Positions 15,521 through 22,712 of a stretch of 25,208 bases of DNA are shown one piece after another. The position numbers were made by a program, and so were the translations under genes. Below the pieces are notes generated by a model. The model was not told the origin of the DNA and searched no databases. It was given only the letters and a program-made list of their open reading frames with translations. The first letter of the stretch is position 1, and each line of letters begins with the position of its first letter. The DNA is from DSUN01 sp035527715 (GTDB taxonomy: Bacteria; Planctomycetota; PUPC01; DSUN01): NCBI GenBank assembly GCA_035527715.1, contig DATKZY010000136.1:1-25208 (forward strand), in the 5' to 3' direction.

Positions 15521-15553
15521 CCGCCCCGCGGGGGACGACTCCCCGCGGGGCGG
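15521..15553. repeat. GC-rich intercistronic stem-loop
   Basis: CCGCCCCGCGGGG (15521-15533) and CCCCGCGGGGCGG (15541-15553) form a perfect 13-bp stem with a 7-base loop. It fills most of the gap between kamA and the ATP-grasp gene. There is no T-run after it in the direction of transcription, so it may be a processing or attenuation hairpin rather than a full terminator. Confidence 0.65.
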
Positions 15554-15569
15554 CGAGATGGACGTTTCG

Positions 15570-16886
15570 CTAGGTGTCACACGGAGCGGTGTCGGGGTAG
15601 CGGTAGATCTTGCCCTCGTAGTTGCGCAGGAGCACGGTGTTGCCCTCGCGGCCCGCGTAGTACTCGGGCAGGAGGGGAATCTTGCCGCCGCCGCCGGGAG
15701 CATCTATGACATAGGTCGGCACGGCGTAGCCAGTCGTGTGGCCGCGGAGGCCCCCGATGATCTCGAGGCCCTTCTCGACGGGCGTGCGGAAGTGCGCGCT
15801 GCCGAGGATCGGGTCGCACTGGTACAGGTAGTAGGGCCGCACGCGGACCCTCATCAGGCCGTGGACGAGTCGCTTCATCGTCTGCACGTCGTCGTTCACG
15901 CCGGCCAGGAGCACGGTCTGGCTGCCCAGCGGGATGCCCGCGTCGGCCAGGCGCGAGCAGGCGAGCGCCGCCTCCGGCGTCAGCTCGTCGGGGTGCGTGA
16001 AGTGCAGGCTCACCCAGAGCGGATGGTATTTCCGCAGGACGCGGATGAGCGCAGGCGTGACGCGCTGGGGGAGCACGGCGGGCACCTTGGAGCCCACGCG
16101 GATGATCTCCACGTGCTCGATGGCCCGCAGGCGCGAGAGCAGCCAGTCGAGCCGCTCGTCGGGGAGCGTGAGCGGGTCGCCGCCCGAGACCAGAACGTCG
16201 CGCACCTGGGGCTTCGCGGCGATGTACTGGATGGCCTGCTCCCACTGCTCGAGGCTGAAGGGCGGGCCGGCCCGGTGCCCCACCAGCCGCGACCGCGTGC
16301 AGAAGCGGCAGTACGCCGAGCAGAAGCGGGTGACGAGGAAGAGCACGCGGTCCGGGTAGCGGTGGACCAGGCACTTGACGGGGCTCTGATTGTCCTCGCC
16401 GAGGGGGTCCTCTTCTTCGCCTGGGGACGCGACGAGCTCGGCCTCGTTCGGAATGATGGTGCGGCGGAGCGGGTGCGCCGGGGCGTCGGGGTCCAGCAGG
16501 CTCATGTAGTAGGGTGTGACGGCCACGGGCAGGATATGGTCCTGGCGCGTCAGCGCGTTTCGCTCGGCCTCGGAGAGGCGCAGCACGCGCTCGATGCCCG
16601 GAAGGTCCTGGATGCGGTGGCGCACCTGCCACTGCCAGTCGCACCACTCGGCGTTGGTCGCCTCGGGGTAGAAGCTCCTGCGGAAGGCGCGCGAGCGCGC
16701 GCTGATCCGGCTTTGTGCGACGACAGAATCGGGCGGGGACGAGGCGCCAAGGTGGGGCTCAACGGTGGGAAGAAGCTGCCGGGCCTTCGATCGGCTCCAC
16801 CGGGTCGAACCAAGCCCACCGTCTGCGGCGGGAGGGGTGAGCACCCCGATGGTACTCCCCGGAGGTTCGCCGTCTTCGACGCTCAT
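15570..16886 (-). CDS. kamA: L-lysine 2,3-aminomutase
   Basis: A 438-residue radical SAM, PLP-dependent enzyme converting L-lysine to L-beta-lysine. ATG 16886 follows TTAGGAG at about 8 bases. The radical SAM cysteines are Cys189, Cys193 and Cys196 in FCSAYCRFCTRSR. The PLP lysine is Lys402 in DAPGGGGKIPLLPEYY. The two aspartates that bind the lysine epsilon-amino group in Clostridium subterminale enzyme (Asp293, Asp330) align with Asp358 (YLYQCD) and Asp395 (VIDAP) at the same 37-residue spacing. This argues for a real lysine mutase rather than EpmB or the glutamate enzyme. The first ~60 residues are a Pro/Ser-rich extension of unknown role. It is the first gene of a three-gene operon with two ATP-grasp ligases, the second fused to GNAT. 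Confidence 0.93.
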   Translation of the reverse strand: MSVEDGEPPGSTIGVLTPPAADGGLGSTRWSRSKARQLLPTVEPHLGASSPPDSVVAQSRISARSRAFRRSFYPEATNAEWCDWQWQVRHRIQDLPGIERVLRLSEAERNALTRQDHILPVAVTPYYMSLLDPDAPAHPLRRTIIPNEAELVASPGEEEDPLGEDNQSPVKCLVHRYPDRVLFLVTRFCSAYCRFCTRSRLVGHRAGPPFSLEQWEQAIQYIAAKPQVRDVLVSGGDPLTLPDERLDWLLSRLRAIEHVEIIRVGSKVPAVLPQRVTPALIRVLRKYHPLWVSLHFTHPDELTPEAALACSRLADAGIPLGSQTVLLAGVNDDVQTMKRLVHGLMRVRVRPYYLYQCDPILGSAHFRTPVEKGLEIIGGLRGHTTGYAVPTYVIDAPGGGGKIPLLPEYYAGREGNTVLLRNYEGKIYRYPDTAPCDT

Positions 16887-16944
16887 GCACTCGCTCCTAA
16901 CCAGAGGAATGGGACGCGGCGACGAGATGCCGCTTGCGTGCCCA

Positions 16945-16973
16945 ATCCTATCACGTTTCGACCCTGAACGCAA
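16945..16973 (-). promoter_or_regulatory. Proximal kamA promoter
   Basis: Minus strand TTGCGT (16973-16968) and TAGGAT (16950-16945), spacer 17 bases. The predicted start near 16938 leaves a leader of about 50 bases before the kamA ATG. Confidence 0.5.
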
Positions 16974-17159
16974 GAGCTTTCGCACGACACACCCCGCTCC
17001 CCGCGCGAGGGGTGCCGCCGCTGCCACATTTGCTCCCAGAGGGCCGGCCGGCGCCCCCCTCCGCGCCCGGACCGCCGTCTCGCAGGGGCAACAACCCAAT
17101 ACCATGGGTGCTAGCGACTTGCTTCCCCCCGCCCCTTGGGGGAGCCCGCACTTCGCTAA

Positions 17160-17188
17160 TGTGTACCGCTTTCGCTCCGCAATGTCAA
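17160..17188 (-). promoter_or_regulatory. Possible distal kamA promoter
   Basis: Minus strand TTGACA (17188-17183) is perfect, but the -10 TACACA (17165-17160) at 17 bases is weak. It would give a leader of about 270 bases. Confidence 0.3.
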
Positions 17189-17273
17189 TAGGAAAAATCG
17201 CATGTTTCCGGAAAATTCCCGCTCCGCACGCGCAGCTTCGGCTCGGGCCGGCGTGGCAAGGTCCCACTGCGGA

Positions 17274-17301
17274 TTGACAAGCTCGGAGCAGGTGGTATTC
17301 T
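17274..17301 (+). promoter_or_regulatory. Sigma70-type promoter of the zinc-ribbon gene
   Basis: TTGACA (17274-17279) and TATTCT (17296-17301) with a 16-base spacer, ending 52 bases before the start codon. Confidence 0.6.
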
Positions 17302-17353
17302 AGTGGGCGGCTGGGGCGACGACCGGTTGGGCCACCGCGACACAGGAGCACCA

Positions 17354-18163
17354 ATGAAAGCCACACAATGCCCGAAGTGCAAGGCGGCGCTTCCCCGCAG
17401 GGGGCAGTTCTGCCTCGACTGTGGACTCGACCTCTACGCGGAGGGGCTGCGGCATCCCCCCATCCCCTGGTTCCGCATCATCGCCCTCCCCGTTGTGGCC
17501 GCGGGCGCGCTGGCCGTGCTCATCATCGGCCCCTGCAAGAGCGAGACGGCCCCCGAGATCGCGACCGTGGTCGAGCAGACGAAGGACTTCCTCGGCCTCC
17601 TGGCACAGAAGGACTACGGGCGGGTGGTCGAGCGGTACTTCGCGGCCAACACCCAGCGCTACGCCGACGCCGAGGAGAAGCTGCGGCGGATCGCGCGGGG
17701 CGAGGGCGCGCAGGGCCTCAAGAACGCGCAGTCGCAGGGCCTGCGCAACCTCGACGAGACCCTGGCCTACGTGCGCAAGCACAGCGCCCGGAACCCCGAG
17801 TACATCGCCGAGCTCCTGTACACCATCGTGTCGCACCCCGACCCGAACCCCTGGATGTCCTCGGAGCGCACGGAGCGCTTCTTCGAATGGTATCTCGAGC
17901 GCGCCTTCGGGAGCTGCGACGCCGCCAGGGCCCAGGTGGCCGCCGAAGGCGCCCGCTGGGAGGGAGGGATGCTGACCGTGACCGTGCGCTACCCCGAGCC
18001 GGTCCCGCCGGCCCCCGGCATGCCCGACCCCACCGTGCTGCACTGGCGACTCGTCAGCGGCTCCTGGGCCGGGTGCAGCAGGCAGCGGGTCGTGCTGGAC
18101 TTCGGGACCGACGACCACCTCGGCGACCTCCTCGACCTGGTCAAGCGCCTCACTGCCGAGTAG
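17354..18163 (+). CDS. Zinc-ribbon membrane protein of unknown function
   Basis: A 269-residue protein. ATG 17354 follows AGGAG (17344-17348) at 5 bases. The N-terminus is a four-cysteine zinc ribbon (Cys6, Cys9, Cys20, Cys23: CPKCKAALP, CLDCG). One transmembrane helix follows at about residues 40-59 (FRIIALPVVAAGALAVLIIG). With the ribbon in the cytoplasm, the rest would be outside: a helical region (VVEQTKDFLGLLAQKDYGRVVERYFAAN, ARGEGAQGLKNAQSQGLRNLDETL), then a beta-rich end (GGMLTVTVRYPEPV, TVLHWRLVSGSWAGCSRQRVVLDFG). The extracytoplasmic part looks like a DUF4878/SnoaL-type or lumazine-binding-like helper domain, but I cannot name the family. It is monocistronic. Confidence 0.75.
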   Translation: MKATQCPKCKAALPRRGQFCLDCGLDLYAEGLRHPPIPWFRIIALPVVAAGALAVLIIGPCKSETAPEIATVVEQTKDFLGLLAQKDYGRVVERYFAANTQRYADAEEKLRRIARGEGAQGLKNAQSQGLRNLDETLAYVRKHSARNPEYIAELLYTIVSHPDPNPWMSSERTERFFEWYLERAFGSCDAARAQVAAEGARWEGGMLTVTVRYPEPVPPAPGMPDPTVLHWRLVSGSWAGCSRQRVVLDFGTDDHLGDLLDLVKRLTAE

Positions 18164-18212
18164 GTGCCGGTGCCGGCCTCTCCCATGGCCAAGTGAGTTC
18201 CCCCATGCGCGA

Positions 18213-18256
18213 CAAGCCCCGCTGGCTCGCCGCTATGGGCGGGCCAGCAGGGCTTG
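18213..18256. terminator. Hairpin between convergent genes
   Basis: Arms 18213-18231 and 18238-18256 (19 bp each, two mismatches) around a 6-base loop GCTATG. It lies between the stops of the convergent genes ending at 18163 and 18294. No T-run follows on either side, so termination is a guess; it could also be a dispersed repeat. Confidence 0.5.
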
Positions 18257-18293
18257 CTCGTTGCCGTCATCCGTCAGTGTCGGGCCGCGCAGG

Positions 18294-18899
18294 CTACCGG
18301 GTGTCGAGATCCTCGTCCGTGTGGAACAGTTGCGAGGCCGGGACGATCTGCTGCTTGCCGCCAATCGTCCAGTAGAGCTTCGCGGGGTCCGTGTCGTCCT
18401 TCTCCAGGCTCTGGCCCTGGAAGTACTCGACCACGATGCGGTGGTAGCCGGGGGTGAGGGTCACGCTGGCCCTGCGATGGGACTCGGGGGCCTTCTCCCA
18501 GCAGGCCTTCCAGTCGTCAATCAGCTTCGAGCCGTCAATGAACAGGCGGGCGCCATCGTCCGCCCACAACTCGAAACCCACTTCGACCGGGTCCGTGGCC
18601 GTGATGCCGCTCTCGCCGGGCTCAATGTTGATGTGGCCGACCCAGCGGATGCTGAACCACCCGTTGCGGATGAACTGGTGGTTGATCAGCGGCTCCTTGC
18701 GGCTGTAGGCGTACTCCGTGAACGTCCAGTCCAGCGGGTTCGAGTTCGGCACGCTCACGCTGTCCGGCCAGGTCCCACCCCAGTACTGCGAGTCCTGGAA
18801 GTAGTGCGCCACGAGGCCCTGGTTGTACTCCCGCGGGCCGCCCGCCAAGGCGAGCGAGGCCACGCCCAGCACCAACACCACCGCCACTACTTTTCTCAT
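18294..18899 (-). CDS. Secreted PA14-domain protein
   Basis: A 201-residue exported protein. ATG 18899 follows AAGGAGG at about 8 bases. The signal peptide is KVVAVVLVLGVASLALAGG. Nearly all of the mature protein is one PA14 domain, a carbohydrate-binding beta-barrel: GLVAHYFQDSQYWGG, GWFSIRWVGHINIEPGESG, VGFELWADDGARLFIDGSKLIDDW (the conserved DDG-x-R-L-x-I-D-G core), LTPGYHRIVVEYFQG and AKLYWTIGGKQQIVP. It has no anchoring signal. It lies 95 bp after the next upstream gene on the strand and may share its promoter. A role in binding glycans outside the cell fits the surrounding hydrolases. Confidence 0.85.
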   Translation of the reverse strand: MRKVVAVVLVLGVASLALAGGPREYNQGLVAHYFQDSQYWGGTWPDSVSVPNSNPLDWTFTEYAYSRKEPLINHQFIRNGWFSIRWVGHINIEPGESGITATDPVEVGFELWADDGARLFIDGSKLIDDWKACWEKAPESHRRASVTLTPGYHRIVVEYFQGQSLEKDDTDPAKLYWTIGGKQQIVPASQLFHTDEDLDTR

Positions 18900-18994
18900 C
18901 CCTGTGCCTCCTTGGTTTGGGCCGATTGGGAACGCCACGTGTGAAGGCTCCCGTCGGGCTGCTTCTCCGTGTTCTCCTTCAGAGACGGGTAAGG

Positions 18995-19747
18995 TCAGTA
19001 CTTGTGCTCGGGGAACGGCTCGACCACAAGTTCCGGGGTATTCTTGTCCGCTCCCTCGATGATCTTGACGCCCGAGGCCATCGTGCGGAGCTGCGTCTTC
19101 GTCGGCTCGCGGAACGGCTTGCCGGCGAGAGCGGCCTCGTAGCGGACGCATATCTGGCCATCGGTGAACAGCCTTCCGGCGAGCAGCTCGAGCCGGATCT
19201 GCTCGGCCATGGCCAAGACGTTTTTCTTCCGCCCCTCGGCCTTGCTGGCGCTGCCGAACAGCCCGCGCTTCCCGGCCTTTGCCAAGAACTGCTTGCGGAA
19301 CTCCTCGTTCTTTGTGATGCCCTTCTTCTGCGAGGCCAGCTCCTCCGGCGTCAGCTCGCGGGCGCGCGGGGCGGGCTCGTAGGCGGGAACCGCCACGGGG
19401 GTCTCGGGGGCAGGGGCGGAGCTCGCCGCGTCCAGCGCGAGGGCCTTCAGCTTCGTCCTGCCCAGCGCGTAGAGCTTGTCGGCGCAGCGGAAGGTCAGGG
19501 AGATGACCTTCCCCTGGACCTTCGCGCCGTCGGCCAGCTCGATGGCGTCGTCGCCGTCGTCCGAGAGAATCGCCGTCCTCATGTCGCTTCGCGAGTAGAC
19601 TCTGGGCAGGCCGTCCACGCGCACGAGGAGTTCTTGAAGTGTTCCTTGGATTCTGCCGCGGTCGGAGAGGTGCACTATGTCCGCGCGCAGAAGCTCGGGC
19701 GAGAGCAACGCTAGAGCAACAACCGTCAATAGGGTAGCACGTCCCAT
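18995..19747 (-). CDS. Secreted protein of unknown function
   Basis: A 250-residue protein. ATG 19747 is chosen because it begins a signal peptide (GRATLLTVVALALLSPELLRA, cut before DIVHL); the ribosome site (GGGGCGG) is poor. The mature N-terminus (DIVHLSDRGRIQGTLQELL) and a second similar stretch (AIELADGAKVQGKVISLTF) look like two beta-repeats of the kind 'x-L-x-D-G-x-x-x-G-x-V', common in PVC exported proteins. The second half is charged and helical (LTPEELASQKKGITKNEEFRKQFLAK, KAEGRKKNVLAMAEQIRLELL). I do not recognise the family. It is led by a near-perfect promoter and followed by the PA14 gene. Confidence 0.7.
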   Translation of the reverse strand: MGRATLLTVVALALLSPELLRADIVHLSDRGRIQGTLQELLVRVDGLPRVYSRSDMRTAILSDDGDDAIELADGAKVQGKVISLTFRCADKLYALGRTKLKALALDAASSAPAPETPVAVPAYEPAPRARELTPEELASQKKGITKNEEFRKQFLAKAGKRGLFGSASKAEGRKKNVLAMAEQIRLELLAGRLFTDGQICVRYEAALAGKPFREPTKTQLRTMASGVKIIEGADKNTPELVVEPFPEHKY

Positions 19748-19807
19748 GGCACCGCCCCGCCTGAGTCGGGCCAGAGTGTAGACGGACTCCCGATCCAGCA
19801 ACATAAG

Positions 19808-19836
19808 AGTATACACCCGCCAAGGGCTTGTGTCAA
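19808..19836 (-). promoter_or_regulatory. Strong sigma70 promoter
   Basis: Minus strand TTGACA (19836-19831) and TATACT (19813-19808) with 17 bases between: 11 of 12 consensus bases. It drives the secreted-protein gene starting at 19747. Confidence 0.8.
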
Positions 19837-19995
19837 GCGCGAATTCGCCACTTATTCCCCCCGTCCCCGCGCCCCGCCACACGGGCCCAGTCCGCGACGT
19901 TAGTGCCTGTCGGATGGCAACTTACGGAGCAGGCGGCGCGCTGCTCTGCTCCTGCATTTCGTCGCTCCACACGCGAGGGGGCATCGCGGCCCTCC
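19837..19995. other. Spacer between divergent promoters
   Basis: The 324-bp gap between the divergent genes (19748-20071) contains the two promoters listed. I see nothing recognisable in this middle part. Confidence 0.4.
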
Positions 19996-20024
19996 TTGCG
20001 GTGCTCTGGTGTTCCCGATACAAT
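19996..20024 (+). promoter_or_regulatory. Sigma70-type promoter of the peptidase gene
   Basis: TTGCGG (19996-20001) and TACAAT (20019-20024), spacer 17 bases. The start codon at 20072 is 47 bases after the -10. Confidence 0.6.
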
Positions 20025-20071
20025 GGCGCATCGTGGCCGCGATGGAAGTGGCACCAGCCCCGAGGTCCCCT

Positions 20072-21508
20072 ATGTCCCATTGCTTCGCCTCGGCCTTCTC
20101 GCTTGCCTTGGCCGTGGGTGGCTCGATGGCGGCCGAGCCGGCGATCGAGCGGCTGCCGGGCAAAGGCTCCTACGTCGTCGTGGTGAGCCGCGCGACCTTC
20201 GAGGACGCGCAATGGCGGCCCGTGGTGGACGCGCTGCGCGACAAGCACGAGGCCGCGGTGCTCATCCATCGCGGCCCCGTGGCTGAGGTGCGAGCCGCCC
20301 TCGCCGAAGTCTTCCCCCGCTACGCCTGCGTCGTCGCACGGCCCGAGGAGGCAGGGCGCGACTTCGTGGTCGCGGTCCACCGCATGACCAGGGCGCTCGA
20401 CACCGACCCGTACACCGACGTGCTCTGGGGCATCCTGACCGGCTACGATGCCGCCGATGCCCTCCGCATCGTACAGCACAAGGAGCGGCTCACCGTCCGC
20501 CGCGCGGCCGCGGGCACGGCCATTGACCTCGGGGTCTTCGACGAGGGGCGCTGGTTCAGCGAGGGCGAGAAGGGCGCGATGTGGGAGAAGCTCGCCGGCG
20601 GCACCCCCGAGAGGAAGAAGTGCCCCGACGACTCGACCGCCGCACTCGTCGAGACCCTCAATGCCTTCAAGCCCGACCTCTTCCTCACCAGTGGCCACGC
20701 CACGCCGCGCGACTGGCAGATCGGCTACTCCTACAAGAACGGCCAGTTCCGCTGCAAGGACGGCCAGCTCTTCGGGCTCGACCTTCAGGGCAAGGCCCAC
20801 CCCATCCAGTCGCCGAACCCCAAGGTCTACCTGCCCGTGGGCAATTGCCTGATGGGCCTCATCCCCGACCGCAATTGCATGGCCCTCGCCTTCCTGCACA
20901 CGGGCGGCGTGCACCAGATGATCGGCTACGTGGTCTCCACCTGGCACGGCTACGGCGGCTGGGGCGTGCGCGACCTTTTCATCGGCCAGCCCGGCCGCTA
21001 CACGCTCTCGGAAGCCTTCTACGCCAACAGCCAGGCCCTGGTGCATCAGCTCGAAAGCCGCTTTCCCAAGACGGCTCGCGTGAACTTCGACCGCTTCGAC
21101 ATCGAGACCGACCGCCGTCTCCTCGGCCGCCTCGCCGCCCAGCACGGCCTGCGCGACAGGGACGAGATGGGCCTGCTCTGGGACCGCGACACCGTGGCCT
21201 TCTACGGCGACCCCGCCTGGGAGGCCCGCCTCGCCCCGAGGCCCCTCGCCTGGGACCAGAAGCTCACCGAGAAGGGCGGCGTCTACACCTTCGAGCTGGT
21301 CGCCAACCAGGAGTGCGCCCCCAGCCGCCCGGCCGTCGTCCTTTTCCCCCATCGCGTCGGCGACGTGCAGGTCATCGAGGGCGCCGACCATCGCCCCGTC
21401 ATCACCGACAACTTCCTCCTCCTGCCCCTGCCCGCGAAGCTCGAGAAGGGCAAGACGCTTCGCGTGGTGTTCAACGCCGCGGCGATCATGGGAGCGGGCA
21501 GGCGATGA
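20072..21508 (+). CDS. Secreted clan CD (gingipain/C25-like) cysteine peptidase homologue
   Basis: A 478-residue exported protein. ATG 20072 is preferred because GAGG (20062-20065) is 6 bases upstream and the signal peptide SHCFASAFSLALAVGGSMA then starts properly; ATG 20042 is an alternative. Clan CD peptidases use a His-Gly...Cys dyad at the ends of adjacent strands. Here DLFLTSGHATPRDW gives His209, and KVYLPVGNCLMGLI gives Cys259, about the expected distance apart. GGVHQMIGYVVSTWHGYGG follows as the next strand, also typical. Upstream, SYVVVVSRATFEDAQWRPVVDALR fits the pre-domain Rossmann-like half seen in gingipains. After residue ~390 there is a beta-sandwich (YTFELVANQECAPSRPAVVLFPHRV). 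Gly-Ala after His replaces the usual Gly-Gly or Gly-Ser. Activity and substrate are unproven. Confidence 0.7.
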   Translation: MSHCFASAFSLALAVGGSMAAEPAIERLPGKGSYVVVVSRATFEDAQWRPVVDALRDKHEAAVLIHRGPVAEVRAALAEVFPRYACVVARPEEAGRDFVVAVHRMTRALDTDPYTDVLWGILTGYDAADALRIVQHKERLTVRRAAAGTAIDLGVFDEGRWFSEGEKGAMWEKLAGGTPERKKCPDDSTAALVETLNAFKPDLFLTSGHATPRDWQIGYSYKNGQFRCKDGQLFGLDLQGKAHPIQSPNPKVYLPVGNCLMGLIPDRNCMALAFLHTGGVHQMIGYVVSTWHGYGGWGVRDLFIGQPGRYTLSEAFYANSQALVHQLESRFPKTARVNFDRFDIETDRRLLGRLAAQHGLRDRDEMGLLWDRDTVAFYGDPAWEARLAPRPLAWDQKLTEKGGVYTFELVANQECAPSRPAVVLFPHRVGDVQVIEGADHRPVITDNFLLLPLPAKLEKGKTLRVVFNAAAIMGAGRR

Positions 21509-21537
21509 ACGGGTCGCCGCCTGCCCGCTTTGCTTCT
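21494..21537 (+). terminator. Rho-independent-like terminator
   Basis: GCGGGCAGGCG (21494-21504) and CGCCTGCCCGC (21518-21528) form a perfect 11-bp stem with a 13-base loop; the T-rich tail TTTGCTTCTT follows. The stem begins inside the end of the peptidase gene, and the stop codon lies in the loop. Confidence 0.6.
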
Positions 21538-21599
21538 TGTGGGCGGGGCCTCCGTGCCCCGCGAACCTGCCGACGCGGGACACAGAGGTCCCGCCCACA
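21538..21599. repeat. 25-bp-arm inverted repeat between convergent genes
   Basis: TGTGGGCGGGGCCTCCGTGC... (21538-21562) pairs with 21575-21599 over 25 bp with three mismatches; the loop is 12 bases. The sequence (GGGACCTCTGTGTCCC type) looks like a repeat family I have seen in other environmental genomes, and it could also end both convergent transcripts. Confidence 0.6.
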
Positions 21600-21615
21600 G
21601 CGCCGATGCGACGGG

Positions 21616-22638
21616 TCACTTCTTCGCGACGAGCTTCTCCCAGCCCTTGGCATCCTTCGATGCGTTGAGGATGATCTCGAGGACGGCGCGGCCCTCCTCG
21701 ACGGAGTGGAGCGGGCGGGTGCCGGCGTTGAGGCAGGTGGCGAAGTGGGCCATCTGGTCGGCGAAGGTGTCGCCCCCGCCGAGGGTCATCTTCGCGGGCT
21801 CGCGGAAGCCCTCGGGCAGGAGGTAGAGGTCGTTGCCCGAGCCGAAGAGCTGGCCCTTCTCGCCCACGACGTGGATCTGGTGGGTGCCGTGGGGATTCGG
21901 GAAAGCCCACGACGTGAGAATCTCGCCGAGCGCGCCGCTGGCGAAGCGCACCTGCACGCTCGCCGTGTCCTCGCCCTCGATCTGCTGCACGAAGCGCCCC
22001 ATGCTGCCGCGCACGCCGACGGCCGGCGAGCCGGCCAGGTAGAGGAGCCGATAGGTCGGGTGGTAGCCCGTGTCAATCAGCTCGCCGCCGCCCTGCGTCT
22101 TCAGGCTCGCACGCCACGTGCCCGGGAACCACTGCACGCCGGCCAGAAAGCAGTCCTGCGAACGAATCCAGCGGATGGCGCCGATCTTGCCCGCGTCGAG
22201 GAGCTTCTTGGCCTCCTGCACGGCGGGGAGGAAGAGCTGGTTGTGGGCGGACATGTAGGTGATGCCGGCCTTCGCGACGGCCTTGGCAATGGCGTCGGCC
22301 TCCTTGAGGCCCATGCACATCGGCTTCTCGCACAGGATGTGCTTGCCCGCGGCGGCCGCGTCAATGATGGCCCTGGCGTGGAGGTGATGCGGAAGGCAGA
22401 TGACGACGGCGTCGATGCCGTCGGCCATGTCCTTGAGCATCTTCCGCCAGTCGGTGAACCAGGGGCGCTCGCCGCCGAGCTGGTCGTTGCGCGCCTTGAG
22501 ATTCTTCTCCGAGATGTCGCACAGGGCGACGCACTCGACCTTGTCCTTGTGCTTCAGCATGCCGCCCACGTGGGCGCCGGCGATCCCGCCCGAGCCGATG
22601 AGGGCGACTCGGACCTTTCCTTCGACCTTGCTGGGCAT
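21616..22638 (-). CDS. Gfo/Idh/MocA family oxidoreductase
   Basis: A 340-residue NAD(P)-dependent oxidoreductase of a family that acts on sugars and polyols (glucose-fructose oxidoreductase, inositol dehydrogenase). ATG 22638 follows AAAGGAGG at about 9 bases. The Rossmann fingerprint is VALIGSGGIAGAHVGGM. The catalytic-site lysine motif is GKHILCEKPMCMG. The C-terminal domain holds the GGGELIDTGYHPTYRLLYLAG block with the usual Asp and His. The ending LNASKDAKGWEKLVAKK is normal. No signal peptide, so it should act in the cytoplasm. Its neighbour upstream on the strand is a glycosidase-like protein, consistent with sugar catabolism. The substrate is not known. Confidence 0.92.
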   Translation of the reverse strand: MPSKVEGKVRVALIGSGGIAGAHVGGMLKHKDKVECVALCDISEKNLKARNDQLGGERPWFTDWRKMLKDMADGIDAVVICLPHHLHARAIIDAAAAGKHILCEKPMCMGLKEADAIAKAVAKAGITYMSAHNQLFLPAVQEAKKLLDAGKIGAIRWIRSQDCFLAGVQWFPGTWRASLKTQGGGELIDTGYHPTYRLLYLAGSPAVGVRGSMGRFVQQIEGEDTASVQVRFASGALGEILTSWAFPNPHGTHQIHVVGEKGQLFGSGNDLYLLPEGFREPAKMTLGGGDTFADQMAHFATCLNAGTRPLHSVEEGRAVLEIILNASKDAKGWEKLVAKK

Positions 22639-22677
22639 GGCGTGTGCCTCCTTTCCTGGTCGAGAAGTTGGCGGAGA

Positions 22678-22706
22678 AGGGTACACGAAACGAGCCGCCG
22701 GTGCAA
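22678..22706 (-). promoter_or_regulatory. Weak promoter candidate for the Gfo/Idh gene
   Basis: Minus strand TTGCAC (22706-22701) and TACCCT (22683-22678) at 17 bases. Each box matches the consensus at only three to four bases; read-through from the upstream gene is equally likely. Confidence 0.3.
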
Positions 22707-22712
22707 CTGCGG

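Larger units (their letters stand above)
16887..17353. other. Divergent intergenic region between kamA and zinc-ribbon gene
   Basis: 467 bp without a gene. It holds two possible minus-strand promoters (16973-16945 and 17188-17160) and one plus-strand promoter (17274-17301). The middle part (about 16985-17160) is GC-rich with no recognisable riboswitch, hairpin terminator or ORF that I would support. Confidence 0.5.

Noticed and set aside
16951..17160. Lysine riboswitch in the kamA leader
   Set aside because: None of the conserved L-box core sequences or a five-helix pattern could be traced, and the proximal promoter would exclude most of this region.
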